Notes: generated by a model from the letters alone, not told the origin. A stretch of 64,000 nucleotides of DNA from an uncultured Lachnospira sp. (GCA_946186125.1 CAMHLZ010000012.1:1-64000), one strand, 5' to 3'; positions 27,926 through 39,815 are shown, counted from the stretch's first letter. Translations and numbers: made by a program.

Positions 27926-28615
27926 CTATAATATACCTCTCTGTTGCAGACTGGTATATTTATTATCTCCAATAATAATGTGATCTAACAAAATAATGCC
28001 TATCATCTCTCCGGCATCCTTTATTTTTTTGGTATTGATGATATCTTCTCTGCTCGGACTGGGATCTCCGCTTGGATGATTGTGTATTAACACAATAAAC
28101 ACTGCTCCATGCTTTAATGCCTCCCTGAATATCTCTCTTGCAGATATAAGCGATGCATTCACGGTACCTGTAGTCATGACACAATCACCTATTAACTGCA
28201 TCTTTGTATCCATCATTACCATAATCAACTTTTCTCTGTCCATATGTCTAATATCTTCCATATAGTAATCTGCTATCTTTTCAGAATTATTAAAGATAAC
28301 TTTTTGTCCGGCACTGGTCTTTGAAATTCGTCTGGAAAGTTCAGCAATACACTTTATTTGAACAGCTTTTACTTTTCCTACACCTTTTATGCTCATCAAT
28401 TCCTCAATGCTTAAATCAATAATTCCTAAAAGACCTCTTTTCATTACAGATGCCGATAAAATCTTATCAGCAAGGCAAATCGAAGACTCACCTTTTGAAC
28501 CGGTTCTTATTATAACTGCAAGAAGTTCTGCATCTGTCAGCATCTCCGGTCCTTTTTTCAGACATTTTTCATATGGTCTGTATTCCTGATTCATTTCTTT
28601 GATTGTTGATATCAT
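27926..28615 (-). CDS. radC: RadC-family JAB-domain protein
   Basis: IHNHPSGDPSPSREDI, LLDHIIIGDNKYTSLQQRG. Confidence 0.95.
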   Translation of the reverse strand: MISTIKEMNQEYRPYEKCLKKGPEMLTDAELLAVIIRTGSKGESSICLADKILSASVMKRGLLGIIDLSIEELMSIKGVGKVKAVQIKCIAELSRRISKTSAGQKVIFNNSEKIADYYMEDIRHMDREKLIMVMMDTKMQLIGDCVMTTGTVNASLISAREIFREALKHGAVFIVLIHNHPSGDPSPSREDIINTKKIKDAGEMIGIILLDHIIIGDNKYTSLQQRGIL

Positions 28616-28676
28616 GATTCCTCCTGAACTTCTCTCCAGGCTCAAAAGAAAAACACATTATATAATATCACAAGTG

Positions 28677-29957
28677 TTATAATTTAACAATACCCGCATT
28701 TACTAAATTCTGTAAAGTCATCATAATGCCGTATTTTGCATGATGCCATGTAAGACCGCCCTGAAAATATGCTGTATACGGCGGTTTTAACGGTCCGTCA
28801 GCACTTAATTCAATTGATGAACCCTGTACAAATGCACCTGCTGCCATTATAACTTTTGCATCATATCCCGGCATATCCCACGGTTCAGGCGTTACATAAC
28901 TGTCAACCGGTGCCGCAGACTGTATGCCTTTACAAAATTCTATAAGCCCCTCAGGCGCACCGAATTCTATTGCCTGTATAATGTCATATCTTGGTTCTTT
29001 GCCGTCAGGAACCACCTTAAATCCAAGTTTTTCATAAAGATTTGCAGCAAAAATTGCACCTTTTAACGCACCGGCCGTAACTTCCGGAGCCATAAAAAAT
29101 CCCTGATAAAAACTCTGCATCAGACCAAGTGTTGCCCCAACTTCCTTTCCAAGTCCCGGTGCAGTAAGTCTGTATGCGCAATTTTCTATACATTCTTTAG
29201 TTCCGGCAATATAACCTCCAATTGGCGCAAGTCCTCCACCCGGATTTTTTATCAAAGAACCAACCGTCATATCTGCACCAAAATCAGATGGCTCAATAGT
29301 CTCCACGAATTCACCGTAGCAATTATCTACCATAATTATAATATGTGGTGCTATTGATTTAGCAAACTGTATTACATCACCAATCTCTTCAACAGATAAA
29401 GTTCTTCTTGACAAATAACCTTTTGAGCGTTGAATTGCCATCATTTTAGTCTTATCAGAAATAGCATTTTTAATACTCTCTTTATCAAATAAACCGTCTT
29501 TTGTAAGTTCCACCTGCTTATAAGATACACCATATTCTTTCAAAGAGCCCTTTGACTCTCTGATACCTATAACTTCCTCTAACGTATCATACGGTTTACC
29601 TGAAATAGAAATCAATTCATCACCCGGTCGTAAATTTGCCGACAATGCTAAAGCTAATGCATGAGTTCCACACGTAATCTGCGGTCTTACAAGAGCCGCT
29701 TCAGTATGAAATACATCTGCATAAACATCTTCCAAGGTATCTCTGCCTAAATCATTATAACCATATCCTGAAGTTGCCGCAAAATGAACATCGCTCACTT
29801 TATTTTTCTGCATTGCCTTTAAAACCTTCAACTGATTTAACTCTGCAGTTTTATTAATATCATCAAATCTTTCATTTAAATCTGATAAAACAACCTCACA
29901 ATAATCAAATACTTCACGTGATATACCTGCATCCTTATACATTTCATATAAATTCAT
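28677..29957 (-). CDS. Methionine gamma-lyase-family/aluminium resistance (YnbB-like) PLP protein
   Basis: GYGYNDLGRDTLEDVYADVFHTEAALVRPQITCGTHALALAL...MAIQRSKGY...VDNCYGEF. Confidence 0.9.
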   Translation of the reverse strand: MNLYEMYKDAGISREVFDYCEVVLSDLNERFDDINKTAELNQLKVLKAMQKNKVSDVHFAATSGYGYNDLGRDTLEDVYADVFHTEAALVRPQITCGTHALALALSANLRPGDELISISGKPYDTLEEVIGIRESKGSLKEYGVSYKQVELTKDGLFDKESIKNAISDKTKMMAIQRSKGYLSRRTLSVEEIGDVIQFAKSIAPHIIIMVDNCYGEFVETIEPSDFGADMTVGSLIKNPGGGLAPIGGYIAGTKECIENCAYRLTAPGLGKEVGATLGLMQSFYQGFFMAPEVTAGALKGAIFAANLYEKLGFKVVPDGKEPRYDIIQAIEFGAPEGLIEFCKGIQSAAPVDSYVTPEPWDMPGYDAKVIMAAGAFVQGSSIELSADGPLKPPYTAYFQGGLTWHHAKYGIMMTLQNLVNAGIVKL

Positions 29958-29977
29958 AATGATTAGTACCTTTCTTT

Positions 29978-30925
29978 TTAAATGATATTTTTTTCTTTGC
30001 ATAAATCAAGCATTTTAGTTAACATAATTTTTTTATCGTAATCACAATCTCTATAATCTATAAAATCTACTTCTTTTTCCCGTCGAAACCACGTAAGCTG
30101 TCTCTTTGCAAAATTTCGTGTATTCTTTTTTATAAGTTCAACAGCATCATTAAAATCTGTATTACCGGAAATATATGATACCATTTCCTTGTATCCAATT
30201 CCCTGCATTGAAACCAGATCAGCACTGTATCCCCTGTTCAGCAGCATACGCACTTCATCTTCTAAACCGTTATCAATCATAATATCAACACGTTTATTAA
30301 TTCTTTCATACAGACGTTCTCTGTCATCATTCAGAACAAAATATCTGAAATTGTATGGTGAAGAATTATTTCTCTGTTCTGCATTGTGCTTTGAAAACTT
30401 TCTTCCGGTTTCGTTATAATATTCCAATGCTCTTATAACACGCTTTAAGTTATTTGGATGAATTTGTTCTGCAGAATCACTATCAATCTTTTTTAACATA
30501 TCATGCACAAATTTATTACCATATATTTTAGCTTTTTCTTCCAATTCATGACGATAACTTTGTTTATCACCTTTCTCAATATTAAATTGAATATCATATA
30601 TAATCGATTGAATATAAAATCCGGTTCCTCCCACAATAAGAGGAATCTTCCCCTTTTTGTAGATTTCTTCCATATACGTAAGCGCCATTTCCTTAAAACG
30701 GAATATGTTGAATTCTTCATCCGGTTCTAATTCATCTATCAGATAATGTCTGATTCCACACATTTCATCATTTGAAATCTTTGCAGAACCCACATCCATA
30801 TATTTATAAACTTGAATAGAATCCGCACTTATAATCTCAGCATTTAGCTTTTTAGCCAGTTTTATTGATAATTCAGTTTTTCCGACAGCCGTAGGTCCGG
30901 TAAGGACAACAAGATTTTTCTTCAT
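29978..30925 (-). CDS. miaA: tRNA dimethylallyltransferase
   Basis: VVLTGPTAVGKTELSI, ISADSIQVYKYMDVGSAK, LIVGGTGFYI. Confidence 0.96.
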   Translation of the reverse strand: MKKNLVVLTGPTAVGKTELSIKLAKKLNAEIISADSIQVYKYMDVGSAKISNDEMCGIRHYLIDELEPDEEFNIFRFKEMALTYMEEIYKKGKIPLIVGGTGFYIQSIIYDIQFNIEKGDKQSYRHELEEKAKIYGNKFVHDMLKKIDSDSAEQIHPNNLKRVIRALEYYNETGRKFSKHNAEQRNNSSPYNFRYFVLNDDRERLYERINKRVDIMIDNGLEDEVRMLLNRGYSADLVSMQGIGYKEMVSYISGNTDFNDAVELIKKNTRNFAKRQLTWFRREKEVDFIDYRDCDYDKKIMLTKMLDLCKEKNII

Positions 30926-30945
30926 TGATAATTCCTTTCTTAGAA

Positions 30946-32844
30946 TTAAACAATACGTTTAAACTTCTTCTCTAATTCATATTTACTCATAGAAATAATT
31001 GTGGGTCTTCCATGAGGACAGTTATATGGATTATCCAAATGTAAGAGTTCGTCAATAAGCGCATCTGCTTCACTGATACTTAATTTATTATTTCCTTTTA
31101 CAGCAGCTTTGCAGGACATAGTTGCTATTCTATCCGTTATAATTTCAGCAGTATTATTTGCAGTATCATTTGATAAGCTGTCAAGCATTTCAATAAACAG
31201 TTCTTTTTTTGAAACAGAAAGCATATTATCAGGTACGGCTCTGATGCAGTATTCGTTTCCTCCAAAGTGGTCTATTTCATAACCAATGGAAGTAAAATTT
31301 TCCATGTATTTATTAAGCAGTTCCTCTTCCCTGATTGACAAAGTAAGCACAATCGGTGGATTTATCTGCTGAGATGTATATATCTTATCTTTTAGTTTTT
31401 TCATTGTCTGCTCATATAATACTTTTTCATGTGCAGCATGTTGATCAATTATATACATATTTCCATCATATTCCACTATCCAGTAAGTATCAAATACCTG
31501 TCCCACAATTCTGTGTTCTGCACGAGCTTTTTCAGAAAGCATTCTATCATCAAATAAATCCATCTGAACCGGTGGTTTTTTTTCATTTTCAGTGTTTAAT
31601 TCAGATACAGTCTCATTCATGAAGCCCTCGGGTACATTTAACTGTGCAGGGGCTTTAACCGGCGCAGTAGCCTCTCTTATCATTTGTTCTTTTACAATCT
31701 CAAATGCTCTGTTTTTTTCAAAAGGTTCCGGCATTCTTTTATTAACATCTTTTTTTTCTTTAACAGTTTCATTTTTTCCCGGAAGAACATCCGGAATCAT
31801 TTCCTTGTGCTCAAGAGCTCCTGTAATTGCATGATAAATTGCAGGATATATGTCCTCAGAATTATTGAATCTTAATTCCATCTTGGCAGGATGAACATTT
31901 ACATCTAAATATTCCTGATTAATCTCTATATGAATACAGGTAAACGGATATCTGTGCTGCATCATATACGGCTTATATGCATCCTCAATAGCTCTCGATA
32001 CAATTTTATTTTTAATATATCTGCCGTTTATATAATAATTTTCATAGTTTCTGTTACCTCTTGAAACTACGGGCTTACCGATATATCCGTGAATATTCAT
32101 TAATTCTTTGTTATCATTTATTTCTATTAGATTTGCCGTAATATCCCTGCCGTATATATTATAAATAATGTCTTTTAATTTATTATTACCCGAAGTATGT
32201 ACCTTGGTCTGATTATTATTAATAAAACGAATTGATATTTCCGGATGCGATAACGCAATACGCTCAACCGTATCGGATATATATCCAGCTTCCGTAGCTG
32301 CAGTTTTTAAAAACTTTTTTCGTACCGGCGTATTATAGAAAATGTTTCGAATAATAAATGTTGTCCCTTCCGGTGCTCCGATTTCTTCCATATTTTTCTC
32401 TTCTCCGCCTTCGATAACATAACGTACTCCGGTCATGGCATCAGGGATTTTAGTGATTAATTCAACCTGTGATATTACCGCAATACTTGACAATGCCTCT
32501 CCTCTGAAACCGAGCGAACTTACAGTAATGAGATCTTCTATGGATTTTATTTTACTTGTGGAATGACGCAAAAAAGCAGTACGGACATCAGATGAAACTA
32601 TACCGTGTCCATTATCAGTAATTCTTATAAAAGAAATACCTCCGTCTTTTATTTCAACGGTTATCGCAGTGGCTTTTGCATCAATCGCATTTTCCATCAA
32701 TTCTTTCACTATAGAAGCCGGTCTTTCAACCACTTCACCTGCTGCAATTTTATCAATTGTGTTTTGATCTAATAATTGAATTTTATTCACGCCTATATCC
32801 GCACCCTTTCCAAAAAATACTATAACTGTTGCAATCTCTACCAT
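30946..32844 (-). CDS. mutL: DNA mismatch repair protein MutL (GTG start at 32790 also likely)
   Basis: NKIQLLDQNTIDKIAAGEVVERPASIVKELMENAIDA; endonuclease motif DQHAAHEKVLYE. Confidence 0.97.
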   Translation of the reverse strand: MVEIATVIVFFGKGADIGVNKIQLLDQNTIDKIAAGEVVERPASIVKELMENAIDAKATAITVEIKDGGISFIRITDNGHGIVSSDVRTAFLRHSTSKIKSIEDLITVSSLGFRGEALSSIAVISQVELITKIPDAMTGVRYVIEGGEEKNMEEIGAPEGTTFIIRNIFYNTPVRKKFLKTAATEAGYISDTVERIALSHPEISIRFINNNQTKVHTSGNNKLKDIIYNIYGRDITANLIEINDNKELMNIHGYIGKPVVSRGNRNYENYYINGRYIKNKIVSRAIEDAYKPYMMQHRYPFTCIHIEINQEYLDVNVHPAKMELRFNNSEDIYPAIYHAITGALEHKEMIPDVLPGKNETVKEKKDVNKRMPEPFEKNRAFEIVKEQMIREATAPVKAPAQLNVPEGFMNETVSELNTENEKKPPVQMDLFDDRMLSEKARAEHRIVGQVFDTYWIVEYDGNMYIIDQHAAHEKVLYEQTMKKLKDKIYTSQQINPPIVLTLSIREEELLNKYMENFTSIGYEIDHFGGNEYCIRAVPDNMLSVSKKELFIEMLDSLSNDTANNTAEIITDRIATMSCKAAVKGNNKLSISEADALIDELLHLDNPYNCPHGRPTIISMSKYELEKKFKRIV

Positions 32845-35483
32845 CGGTTTTTCAACTGATTCTGCATTTTATAAAGTGTATTCATTGCCTCTATAGGCGT
32901 CATTGTACCTATATCGAGATTTTTGATTTCTTCAATTATTGAATTATCATTAACAGTGTCAAATAATGACATCTGTTTCATTTCGACAGTATCTTTAAGG
33001 TATTTCTGCTTTCCGGCTTTTTCATTGCCGGCGGCAATTTCCTTTGCCTTAATGCTGATATCAGCATCTACCAGCTCAGAAACGATTTCTTTGGCTCTGT
33101 TGATAACCGAGTCAGGAATTCCTGCAAGTTTTGCTACCTGTATTCCATAACTCTTATCAGCACCGCCTTTTACAATCTTCCTTAAAAATACAATGTCATC
33201 TCCCTGTTCTTTAACAGCAATGCAATAATTATTAACACTTTCAAGTGTACCTTCCAACTCAGTGAGTTCATGATAATGCGTAGCAAACAATGCCTTTGCA
33301 CCTAAAAGTTTACGGTTACTTATATGTTCTACAACAGCCCAAGCAATACTAAGTCCGTCAAATGTACTTGTACCCCTGCCGATTTCATCAAGTATCAATA
33401 AACTTTTTGATGTCGCATTCCTAAGAATATTTGCAACCTCTGTCATTTCCACCATAAAAGTACTCTGTCCTGATGACAAATCATCAGAAGCCCCCACTCT
33501 GGTAAATATTCTGTCACATATACCGATATTTGCCGAAGATGCAGGCACAAAACTTCCTATCTGGGCCATAAGCACTATAAGCGCCGTCTGTCTCATATAT
33601 GTGGATTTTCCAGCCATATTAGGTCCTGTAATAATAGATATTCTGTTCTTATTATTATCAAGTAAAGTATCATTTTCAACAAACAAATGATTAGATATCA
33701 TTTTTTCAACAACAGGATGCCTGCCGTTTTTAATATCTATAATTCCTTTTTCATTGATAACAGGTTTTACAAAATTATTATGCTCAGCAACAAAGGCAAG
33801 TGAAGTAAATACATCTATATTTGCAACACATTTAGCGCTATTTTGTATTCTTACCATCTGACATGCTATTTTTTCCCTTATATCACTAAATACTTCATAT
33901 TCAAGTGTAAACAGCTTCTCTTCAGCACCAAGTATTACGTCTTCAAGCTCCTTTAATTCAGGTGTTATATATCTTTCCGCATTTGTAAGTGTCTGTTTTC
34001 TTGTATAATCTTCAGGCACTTTATCTTTGAAAGAATTAGTTATTTCAATGCAGTAACCAAAAACCTTACTATACTTAACCTTCAGGTTTTTTATGCCTGT
34101 ACGTTCTCTTTCTTTTGCTTCAAGTTCCGCAAGCCAGGTTTTTCCATCTGTTTTTGCTTTTCTTAAACGGTCAATCTCGGCATTAAAGCCGGTTTTTATA
34201 ATCCCGCCTTCCTTTATCGCAATAGGCGGGTCTTCCGTTATCGACTGTTCGATAATTTCAAATAAATCTTCAAGTGTATCAAAGCTTTCATACATCTCAT
34301 TTAATAGCACACACTTATAATCTTTCATAAGATTTTTTATGTGTGGCAACATTTCAAGTGAATTTTTAAATGAAATCAAATCTCTGGGACCTGCAGATTT
34401 ATAAGCAATTTTACTGATTAGTCTTTCAAGGTCATAGATTGGATTTAAATATTCACGTATTTCATCCCTGTTAATCAGTTCTTCATTAATCTCTTCAATC
34501 GCATTTTGTCTGTTTTCAATATCATTTTTTACAATAAGCGGCTGTTCAATATAGCTTCTTAAAAGTCTTGCACCCATTGCAGTTTTTGTTTTGTCAAGAA
34601 CCCACAAAAGAGAACCACGTTTTTGCTTTTCACGAAGGGTTTCTGTAAGTTCAAGATTTCTCCTGGTTGATGTATCAATCACCATATATTTATTTGTAGA
34701 ATATGGTGTTATAGTCGTCAGCTGTGACAAAGAATTCTTCTGTGTTTCAATTAAATACAGCATTAAAGCACCTGCTGCCGTTACTCCTGAATCATAATCA
34801 TTCAGACCGAGTCCGGCAAGGTCTATTACACCAAAATGTTCTTTTAGTGCTTTTTTACACGTTTCTTCATCAAAATACCAGGCATCAAGAGTTGATATTG
34901 CTATTCCGAGTCTGTCTTTTAAATCGTCTAAATCAATTCCGGACACCATAAGTGATGCATTACAAATAATCTCGGTTGGAGTGAATCTGTTTATTTCATC
35001 GAGCATCTCTCTTGATGAATTTACTTCAGTCAGAAGATAATCGCCGGTTGAAATATCAGAAATTGAAATTCCGAACGATGAATCTACATAAACAAGCGAC
35101 ATAATATAATTATGTTTTGTTTCGTCAAGCGCCGTTGAATTAATATTTGTTCCGGGTGTAACAATTCTTACAACATCTCTTTTTACCAAACCTTTTGCAA
35201 GTTTTGGATCTTCCATCTGCTCACAAATCGCAACTTTATAGCCTTTTGCGATAAGTTTATTAATATACGTTTCGGCAGAATGATGAGGAACACCGCACAT
35301 AGGCGCACGTTCCTCTAATCCACATTCCCTGCCTGTAAGGGTGATTTCAAGTTCTCTTGAAGCCGTGAGGGCATCTTCAAAAAACATCTCATAAAAATCA
35401 CCAAGCCTGTAAAACAAAAGGCAGTCGCTATATTGTTTTTTTGTTTCCATATATTGAGCCATCATTGGTGATAACTTTCCCAT
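32838..35483 (-). CDS. mutS: DNA mismatch repair protein MutS
   Basis: YGFCIEIT-like, ITGPNMAGKSTYMRQTALIVLMAQIGSFVPA, DEIGRGTSTFDGLSIAWA. Confidence 0.97.
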   Translation of the reverse strand: MGKLSPMMAQYMETKKQYSDCLLFYRLGDFYEMFFEDALTASRELEITLTGRECGLEERAPMCGVPHHSAETYINKLIAKGYKVAICEQMEDPKLAKGLVKRDVVRIVTPGTNINSTALDETKHNYIMSLVYVDSSFGISISDISTGDYLLTEVNSSREMLDEINRFTPTEIICNASLMVSGIDLDDLKDRLGIAISTLDAWYFDEETCKKALKEHFGVIDLAGLGLNDYDSGVTAAGALMLYLIETQKNSLSQLTTITPYSTNKYMVIDTSTRRNLELTETLREKQKRGSLLWVLDKTKTAMGARLLRSYIEQPLIVKNDIENRQNAIEEINEELINRDEIREYLNPIYDLERLISKIAYKSAGPRDLISFKNSLEMLPHIKNLMKDYKCVLLNEMYESFDTLEDLFEIIEQSITEDPPIAIKEGGIIKTGFNAEIDRLRKAKTDGKTWLAELEAKERERTGIKNLKVKYSKVFGYCIEITNSFKDKVPEDYTRKQTLTNAERYITPELKELEDVILGAEEKLFTLEYEVFSDIREKIACQMVRIQNSAKCVANIDVFTSLAFVAEHNNFVKPVINEKGIIDIKNGRHPVVEKMISNHLFVENDTLLDNNKNRISIITGPNMAGKSTYMRQTALIVLMAQIGSFVPASSANIGICDRIFTRVGASDDLSSGQSTFMVEMTEVANILRNATSKSLLILDEIGRGTSTFDGLSIAWAVVEHISNRKLLGAKALFATHYHELTELEGTLESVNNYCIAVKEQGDDIVFLRKIVKGGADKSYGIQVAKLAGIPDSVINRAKEIVSELVDADISIKAKEIAAGNEKAGKQKYLKDTVEMKQMSLFDTVNDNSIIEEIKNLDIGTMTPIEAMNTLYKMQNQLKNRW

Positions 35484-35498
35484 GTCTTTTACCTTCCT

Positions 35499-36917
35499 TT
35501 ATTCGTCTACGATTGTACCCATATAATAAAAACCTTTTGCCGATTCTAATTTAACATTGTAAATGCTGCCTATCATATCAGGAGTTCCTTTGAAATGAAC
35601 CAGTGTATTATGTGACAATCTTCCGGTCATAAGCGAATTATCATGAGAATTAACATCTTCTACCAATACCGGCTGTATGCTTCCTATTCGTTTTTGTGTC
35701 TCCTCTGCCGAGATTTTCTGTATCTCATCTAACAGTCTGTCAAACCTGTCTTTTATAACATCTTTGGGCACCTGATTTTCCATTTTTGCAGCAGGAGTTC
35801 CCGTTCTCTTAGAATAAATAAATGTAAATGCACTGTCATAACGCACCTGTTTTACAATATCCATGGTATCTAAGAAATCCTCTTCTGTTTCTCCCGGAAA
35901 TCCTACTATTATATCAGTAGTTATAGCGATATCAGGCATAGCTTCTTTTATTTTCTGAACCTCTTCTAAATACTTTTCTCTTGTATATTTTCTATTCATT
36001 ATCTTAAGTATTCTGTTACTTCCCGATTGAATAGGCAGATGAAGATGTCTGCATATTTTTTTTGAGTTTTTCATAACCTCAATCAGTTCATCTGATAAAT
36101 CTTTAGGATGAGAGGTCATGAATCGGATTCTTTTAAGTCCTTCAATAGCATCAACACGGCGTAAAAGTTCTGCAAATGTTATCTTTTCATCCAGTCCCTT
36201 TCCATAGGAATTAACATTCTGTCCAAGAAGCATAACCTCAACAACACCATCTTTCACAAGATTCTCTATTTCCCTGATAATATCTTCAGACTTTCTGCTT
36301 CTTTCCCTTCCTCTTACATAAGGAACTATGCAATAACTGCAAAAATTATCGCAGCCAAACATAATATTCACACCTGATTTAAATGAAAATTTTCTCTCAA
36401 TTGGCAGATCTTCCACTATCATATCCGTGTCTTTCCATATGTCTATGTACATTTTACCGGTCTTGATACGTCTGTATATCAATTCAGCCAATTTAAATAT
36501 ATTATGAGTACCAAATACTATGTCAACAAATTTATAGCTTTTTTTAATCTTTTCTACAACTTCAGGCTCCTGCATCATACATCCGCACATCGCAATCATC
36601 ATGGATGGGTTTTTCTTTTTAAGATTCTGCATATAGCCTAAATGTCCATAAACTTTTAAATTTGCATTTTCTCTGACTGTACATGTATTATATAATACAA
36701 AATCTGCATTTTCAGATTCAGTCTCAACATATCCAATCTCTTTTAAAATGCCAAGCAGTTTTTCAGAATCCTTAGCATTCATCTGACAGCCAAAAGTTTT
36801 CGCCGTACATGTAAGGGGTCTGCCAAGAATTTCGTTCTGTTTCTTTAACCATTCACGACATTGTTCAATATAATAATTCTGTCTTTCCAACTCGTTTGTT
36901 ACATCTGTACTATTCAT
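35499..36917 (-). CDS. miaB: tRNA-2-methylthio-N6-dimethylallyladenosine synthase
   Basis: TFGCQMNAKDSE, FGCDNFCSYCIVPYVRGRERSR, TTDIIVGFPGETEEDF. Confidence 0.97.
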   Translation of the reverse strand: MNSTDVTNELERQNYYIEQCREWLKKQNEILGRPLTCTAKTFGCQMNAKDSEKLLGILKEIGYVETESENADFVLYNTCTVRENANLKVYGHLGYMQNLKKKNPSMMIAMCGCMMQEPEVVEKIKKSYKFVDIVFGTHNIFKLAELIYRRIKTGKMYIDIWKDTDMIVEDLPIERKFSFKSGVNIMFGCDNFCSYCIVPYVRGRERSRKSEDIIREIENLVKDGVVEVMLLGQNVNSYGKGLDEKITFAELLRRVDAIEGLKRIRFMTSHPKDLSDELIEVMKNSKKICRHLHLPIQSGSNRILKIMNRKYTREKYLEEVQKIKEAMPDIAITTDIIVGFPGETEEDFLDTMDIVKQVRYDSAFTFIYSKRTGTPAAKMENQVPKDVIKDRFDRLLDEIQKISAEETQKRIGSIQPVLVEDVNSHDNSLMTGRLSHNTLVHFKGTPDMIGSIYNVKLESAKGFYYMGTIVDE

Positions 36918-36946
36918 CTGTTTCTCCGTTCTTATAATTTTCCAAA

Positions 36947-38200
36947 CTACTGTCTGACCTGACCATTACCTAAAATGATGAATTTTGTTGTTGTAAGAGC
37001 TTCAAGACCCATCGGACCTCTGGCATGAAGCTTCTGCGTGCTTATTCCTATCTCTGCACCAAATCCAAATTCAAATCCATCAGTGAATCTTGTTGAAGCA
37101 TTTACATATACCGCCGCAGCATCTATTTCATCAAGGAATCTCTGTGAATTATTATAATCATTAGTAATTATAGCTTCACTATGTTTTGTATTATATCTGT
37201 TAATATGCTCAACCGCACTGTCAAAATCCGAAACTGTCTTAACTGATATTATGTAATCAAGATATTCCATACCCCAGTCTTCTTCAGTAGCAGGTTTAAT
37301 ATAATCAGATATGCTTACGGCTTTTTCATCTCCTCTGATTTCCACATTATGTTTCTTTAAAACATCTACTATTACAGGTAAAGCCTTATCAATAATGTTT
37401 TCATGTATTACAAGTGATTCACATGCATTACATACACCTATCCTCTGCGTTTTTGCATTTTCTATGATTTTTGCTGCCATATCTATATCCGCACTCTCAT
37501 CAACAAATATATGACAATTACCCGTACCTGTTTCGATTACCGGTATTTTACTATTTTCAACCGTAGCTTTTATAAGACCCGCACTTCCCCTTGGAATCAA
37601 TACGTCAATGTACTCACGCATGGTCATAAATTCCTGTGTAACCTTTCTGTCTGTAGATTCTATAAGTGCAACTGAATCCACCGGTGCTCCTGTAGATTCA
37701 AGAGCTTTTCTTATAATTTCTACAATCTTTGTATTAGAATTTATGGCATCACTGCCACCCTTTAATATAACTGCATTTCCTGTCTTAAAACACAATCCGA
37801 ATGCGTCCGCGGTAACATTTGGTCTTGATTCGTATATAATCCCCGCTACTCCGAGAGGCACTCTTTTTCTTCCAATTTTTAAATTATTAGGACTCTTTTT
37901 CATATTGACTACTTCACCGATAGGATCATCTAGTGCAACAAGTTTTTCAAGTCCCACAGCCATCCCACGTATTCTGTCTTCAGTTAATGTAAGCCTGTCT
38001 ATAAGGCTTTCCTTCATCCCGTTTTCCATTGCTTTTTCAATATCTTTTTTATTTGCTTCGAGAATATCTGCCTGATACTTTACAAGATACCCGGCAACAG
38101 CCATAAGTCCGTCATTTTTTTGATTTGTTCCCATTTTTGAAAGTATACGTGATGCTGCAACAGCTTTTTTTCCTAATTCTTCTAAATACTTATTTTCCAT
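36947..38200 (-). CDS. proA: Gamma-glutamyl phosphate reductase
   Basis: [59 protein letters not shown]. Confidence 0.97.
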   Translation of the reverse strand: MENKYLEELGKKAVAASRILSKMGTNQKNDGLMAVAGYLVKYQADILEANKKDIEKAMENGMKESLIDRLTLTEDRIRGMAVGLEKLVALDDPIGEVVNMKKSPNNLKIGRKRVPLGVAGIIYESRPNVTADAFGLCFKTGNAVILKGGSDAINSNTKIVEIIRKALESTGAPVDSVALIESTDRKVTQEFMTMREYIDVLIPRGSAGLIKATVENSKIPVIETGTGNCHIFVDESADIDMAAKIIENAKTQRIGVCNACESLVIHENIIDKALPVIVDVLKKHNVEIRGDEKAVSISDYIKPATEEDWGMEYLDYIISVKTVSDFDSAVEHINRYNTKHSEAIITNDYNNSQRFLDEIDAAAVYVNASTRFTDGFEFGFGAEIGISTQKLHARGPMGLEALTTTKFIILGNGQVRQ

Positions 38201-38747
38201 ATATTTTTACCTCACTAACTATATAATCTGCTTTTTTATCATGTTTTTCTGACGGTATATTGTCATATATCTGAAATTCATATGCTACACCTATAACGCA
38301 GAAAGGATGGTATTTTTCAAGATATCTGTCATAATATCCTCCACCATATCCGTTACGGTTTAATTTTTTATCAAAAGAAGTACCAGGCATAATCATTAGT
38401 GCATCCTTTACTTCCTCTGACGTAACCTCATCTTTAGTCAAAGGCTCTGGGATTGACATATATCCTTCCTGCAAATCATCAATTGATCTGACTATGTAGA
38501 ACTTCATATCCGGTCCTTCTACTTTTGGAAGAGCAAGCTTTATATTATTATTCCATGCATAATTCATTATATCTGATGTTTCAACCTCATTTTTATACGA
38601 AGCATAACATAATATCAATTCTGCATTTTTAAATTCTTCAATATCACAAAGCTTTTTAAAAATCTGTTTACTCTTTTTGGTGACCTCATCTTTAGTTAAG
38701 CTGTCTCTTTGTTTCACAGAAAGTTTTCGCAATTGCTTCTTATCCAT
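38190..38747 (-). CDS. 5-formyltetrahydrofolate cyclo-ligase
   Basis: [19 protein letters not shown] signature ([16 protein letters not shown]). Confidence 0.93.
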   Translation of the reverse strand: MDKKQLRKLSVKQRDSLTKDEVTKKSKQIFKKLCDIEEFKNAELILCYASYKNEVETSDIMNYAWNNNIKLALPKVEGPDMKFYIVRSIDDLQEGYMSIPEPLTKDEVTSEEVKDALMIMPGTSFDKKLNRNGYGGGYYDRYLEKYHPFCVIGVAYEFQIYDNIPSEKHDKKADYIVSEVKIYGK

Positions 38748-38970
38748 TTTTTCCTGCCTTTGAAATGGAACCGTCAGGATTTATAAATTCTATGTTTTCA
38801 AGCTGTCCTCTTAAATTATTATGAACAAGCTGTACATATTCCTTTCTTAATCTTTGCTGTTCCTCTTTTTCAGCGGGTGTAAGTCCCTCAGACTTAGATT
38901 TTTTATACAACTCATTAATTCTGTCGAGTTTTTTTTGTTCCATACCATTCAATCCTTTCTTTATTTGCAA
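38740..38970 (-). CDS. DUF896 (YnzC-like) protein
   Basis: RINELYKKSKSEGLTPAEKEEQQRLRKEYVQLVHNNLRGQLENIEFINPDG. Confidence 0.93.
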   Translation of the reverse strand: MQIKKGLNGMEQKKLDRINELYKKSKSEGLTPAEKEEQQRLRKEYVQLVHNNLRGQLENIEFINPDGSISKAGKNG

Positions 38971-39815
38971 TCTTTCGTGAAATTCTTTATGGTTTCAAAA
39001 TATTTTTCTCCCATTTCATATCCATGGTTGTAAAATTCAGTCAGTTTTTCTGTGTCCTGCTCAGCCCTGTCAATCGCAGGAATCTCAGGTCTTATGACAA
39101 CTGCATGATTATCTTCTTCTAACTTGTCAATATAATTCATGACTTTGTTATATCTGGCACTACGCTTATAAATTGTTTCGCTTAATGCCGGATAATCTTT
39201 ATATACTAATTTTGACACATCTAGGGATTCTTTTTCTTTTTTTCTGTATCCTTTATTACGTGTAAGAATAAGAACAGGTCTGTTAATTCCGTCTCTTAAT
39301 GCCTTGATAAGAGGTACCGAATCGGCAAGTCCTCCATCAAGATACGGTGTGCCATCTATTTCAACAATAGTTGAAATATACGGAAGACTGCTTGATGCCT
39401 TACATATATTCATCAGCCTTGTTTTATCACTCTTTTCTTCAAAATATTCAGCCTTACCGGTCTCGCAGTCTGTTGCAACCATTATACATCTGGTTTCGCT
39501 TGCAAAAAATGTATCGTAATCATAAGGAATCAACTCATTTGGTAATTTATCAAATAATAAATCCATGTCTATCAATCCCTTTTTCATAAGCATGTTTTTT
39601 ATACTATAGATAGAATTTTCGTATAAATAATCTATCATACATTTTCTGGTTCTGTATGGTTGTTTTGAAACGTAATTTGCAGCGTTACATGCTCCTGCCG
39701 ATACACCTGAAACATACGGAAAATAAAAATCCTGTTCCATCAAATAATCAAGAATTCCTGCCGTAAATACGCCTCTTGAACCTCCGCCTTCTAATATTAA
39801 TCCAGACTTTTTCAA
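38961..39815 (-). CDS. Patatin-like phospholipase
   Basis: LILEGGGSRGVFTAGILDYLMEQ, GVSAGACNA, DGGLADSVP. Confidence 0.93.
   Translation of the reverse strand: MKKSGLILEGGGSRGVFTAGILDYLMEQDFYFPYVSGVSAGACNAANYVSKQPYRTRKCMIDYLYENSIYSIKNMLMKKGLIDMDLLFDKLPNELIPYDYDTFFASETRCIMVATDCETGKAEYFEEKSDKTRLMNICKASSSLPYISTIVEIDGTPYLDGGLADSVPLIKALRDGINRPVLILTRNKGYRKKEKESLDVSKLVYKDYPALSETIYKRSARYNKVMNYIDKLEEDNHAVVIRPEIPAIDRAEQDTEKLTEFYNHGYEMGEKYFETIKNFTKDCK

Noticed and set aside
30946-32844. Unusual N-terminal extension of MutL
   Set aside because: The extra residues vanish if the GTG at 32790 is used (VNKIQLLDQ...), the usual MutL start.
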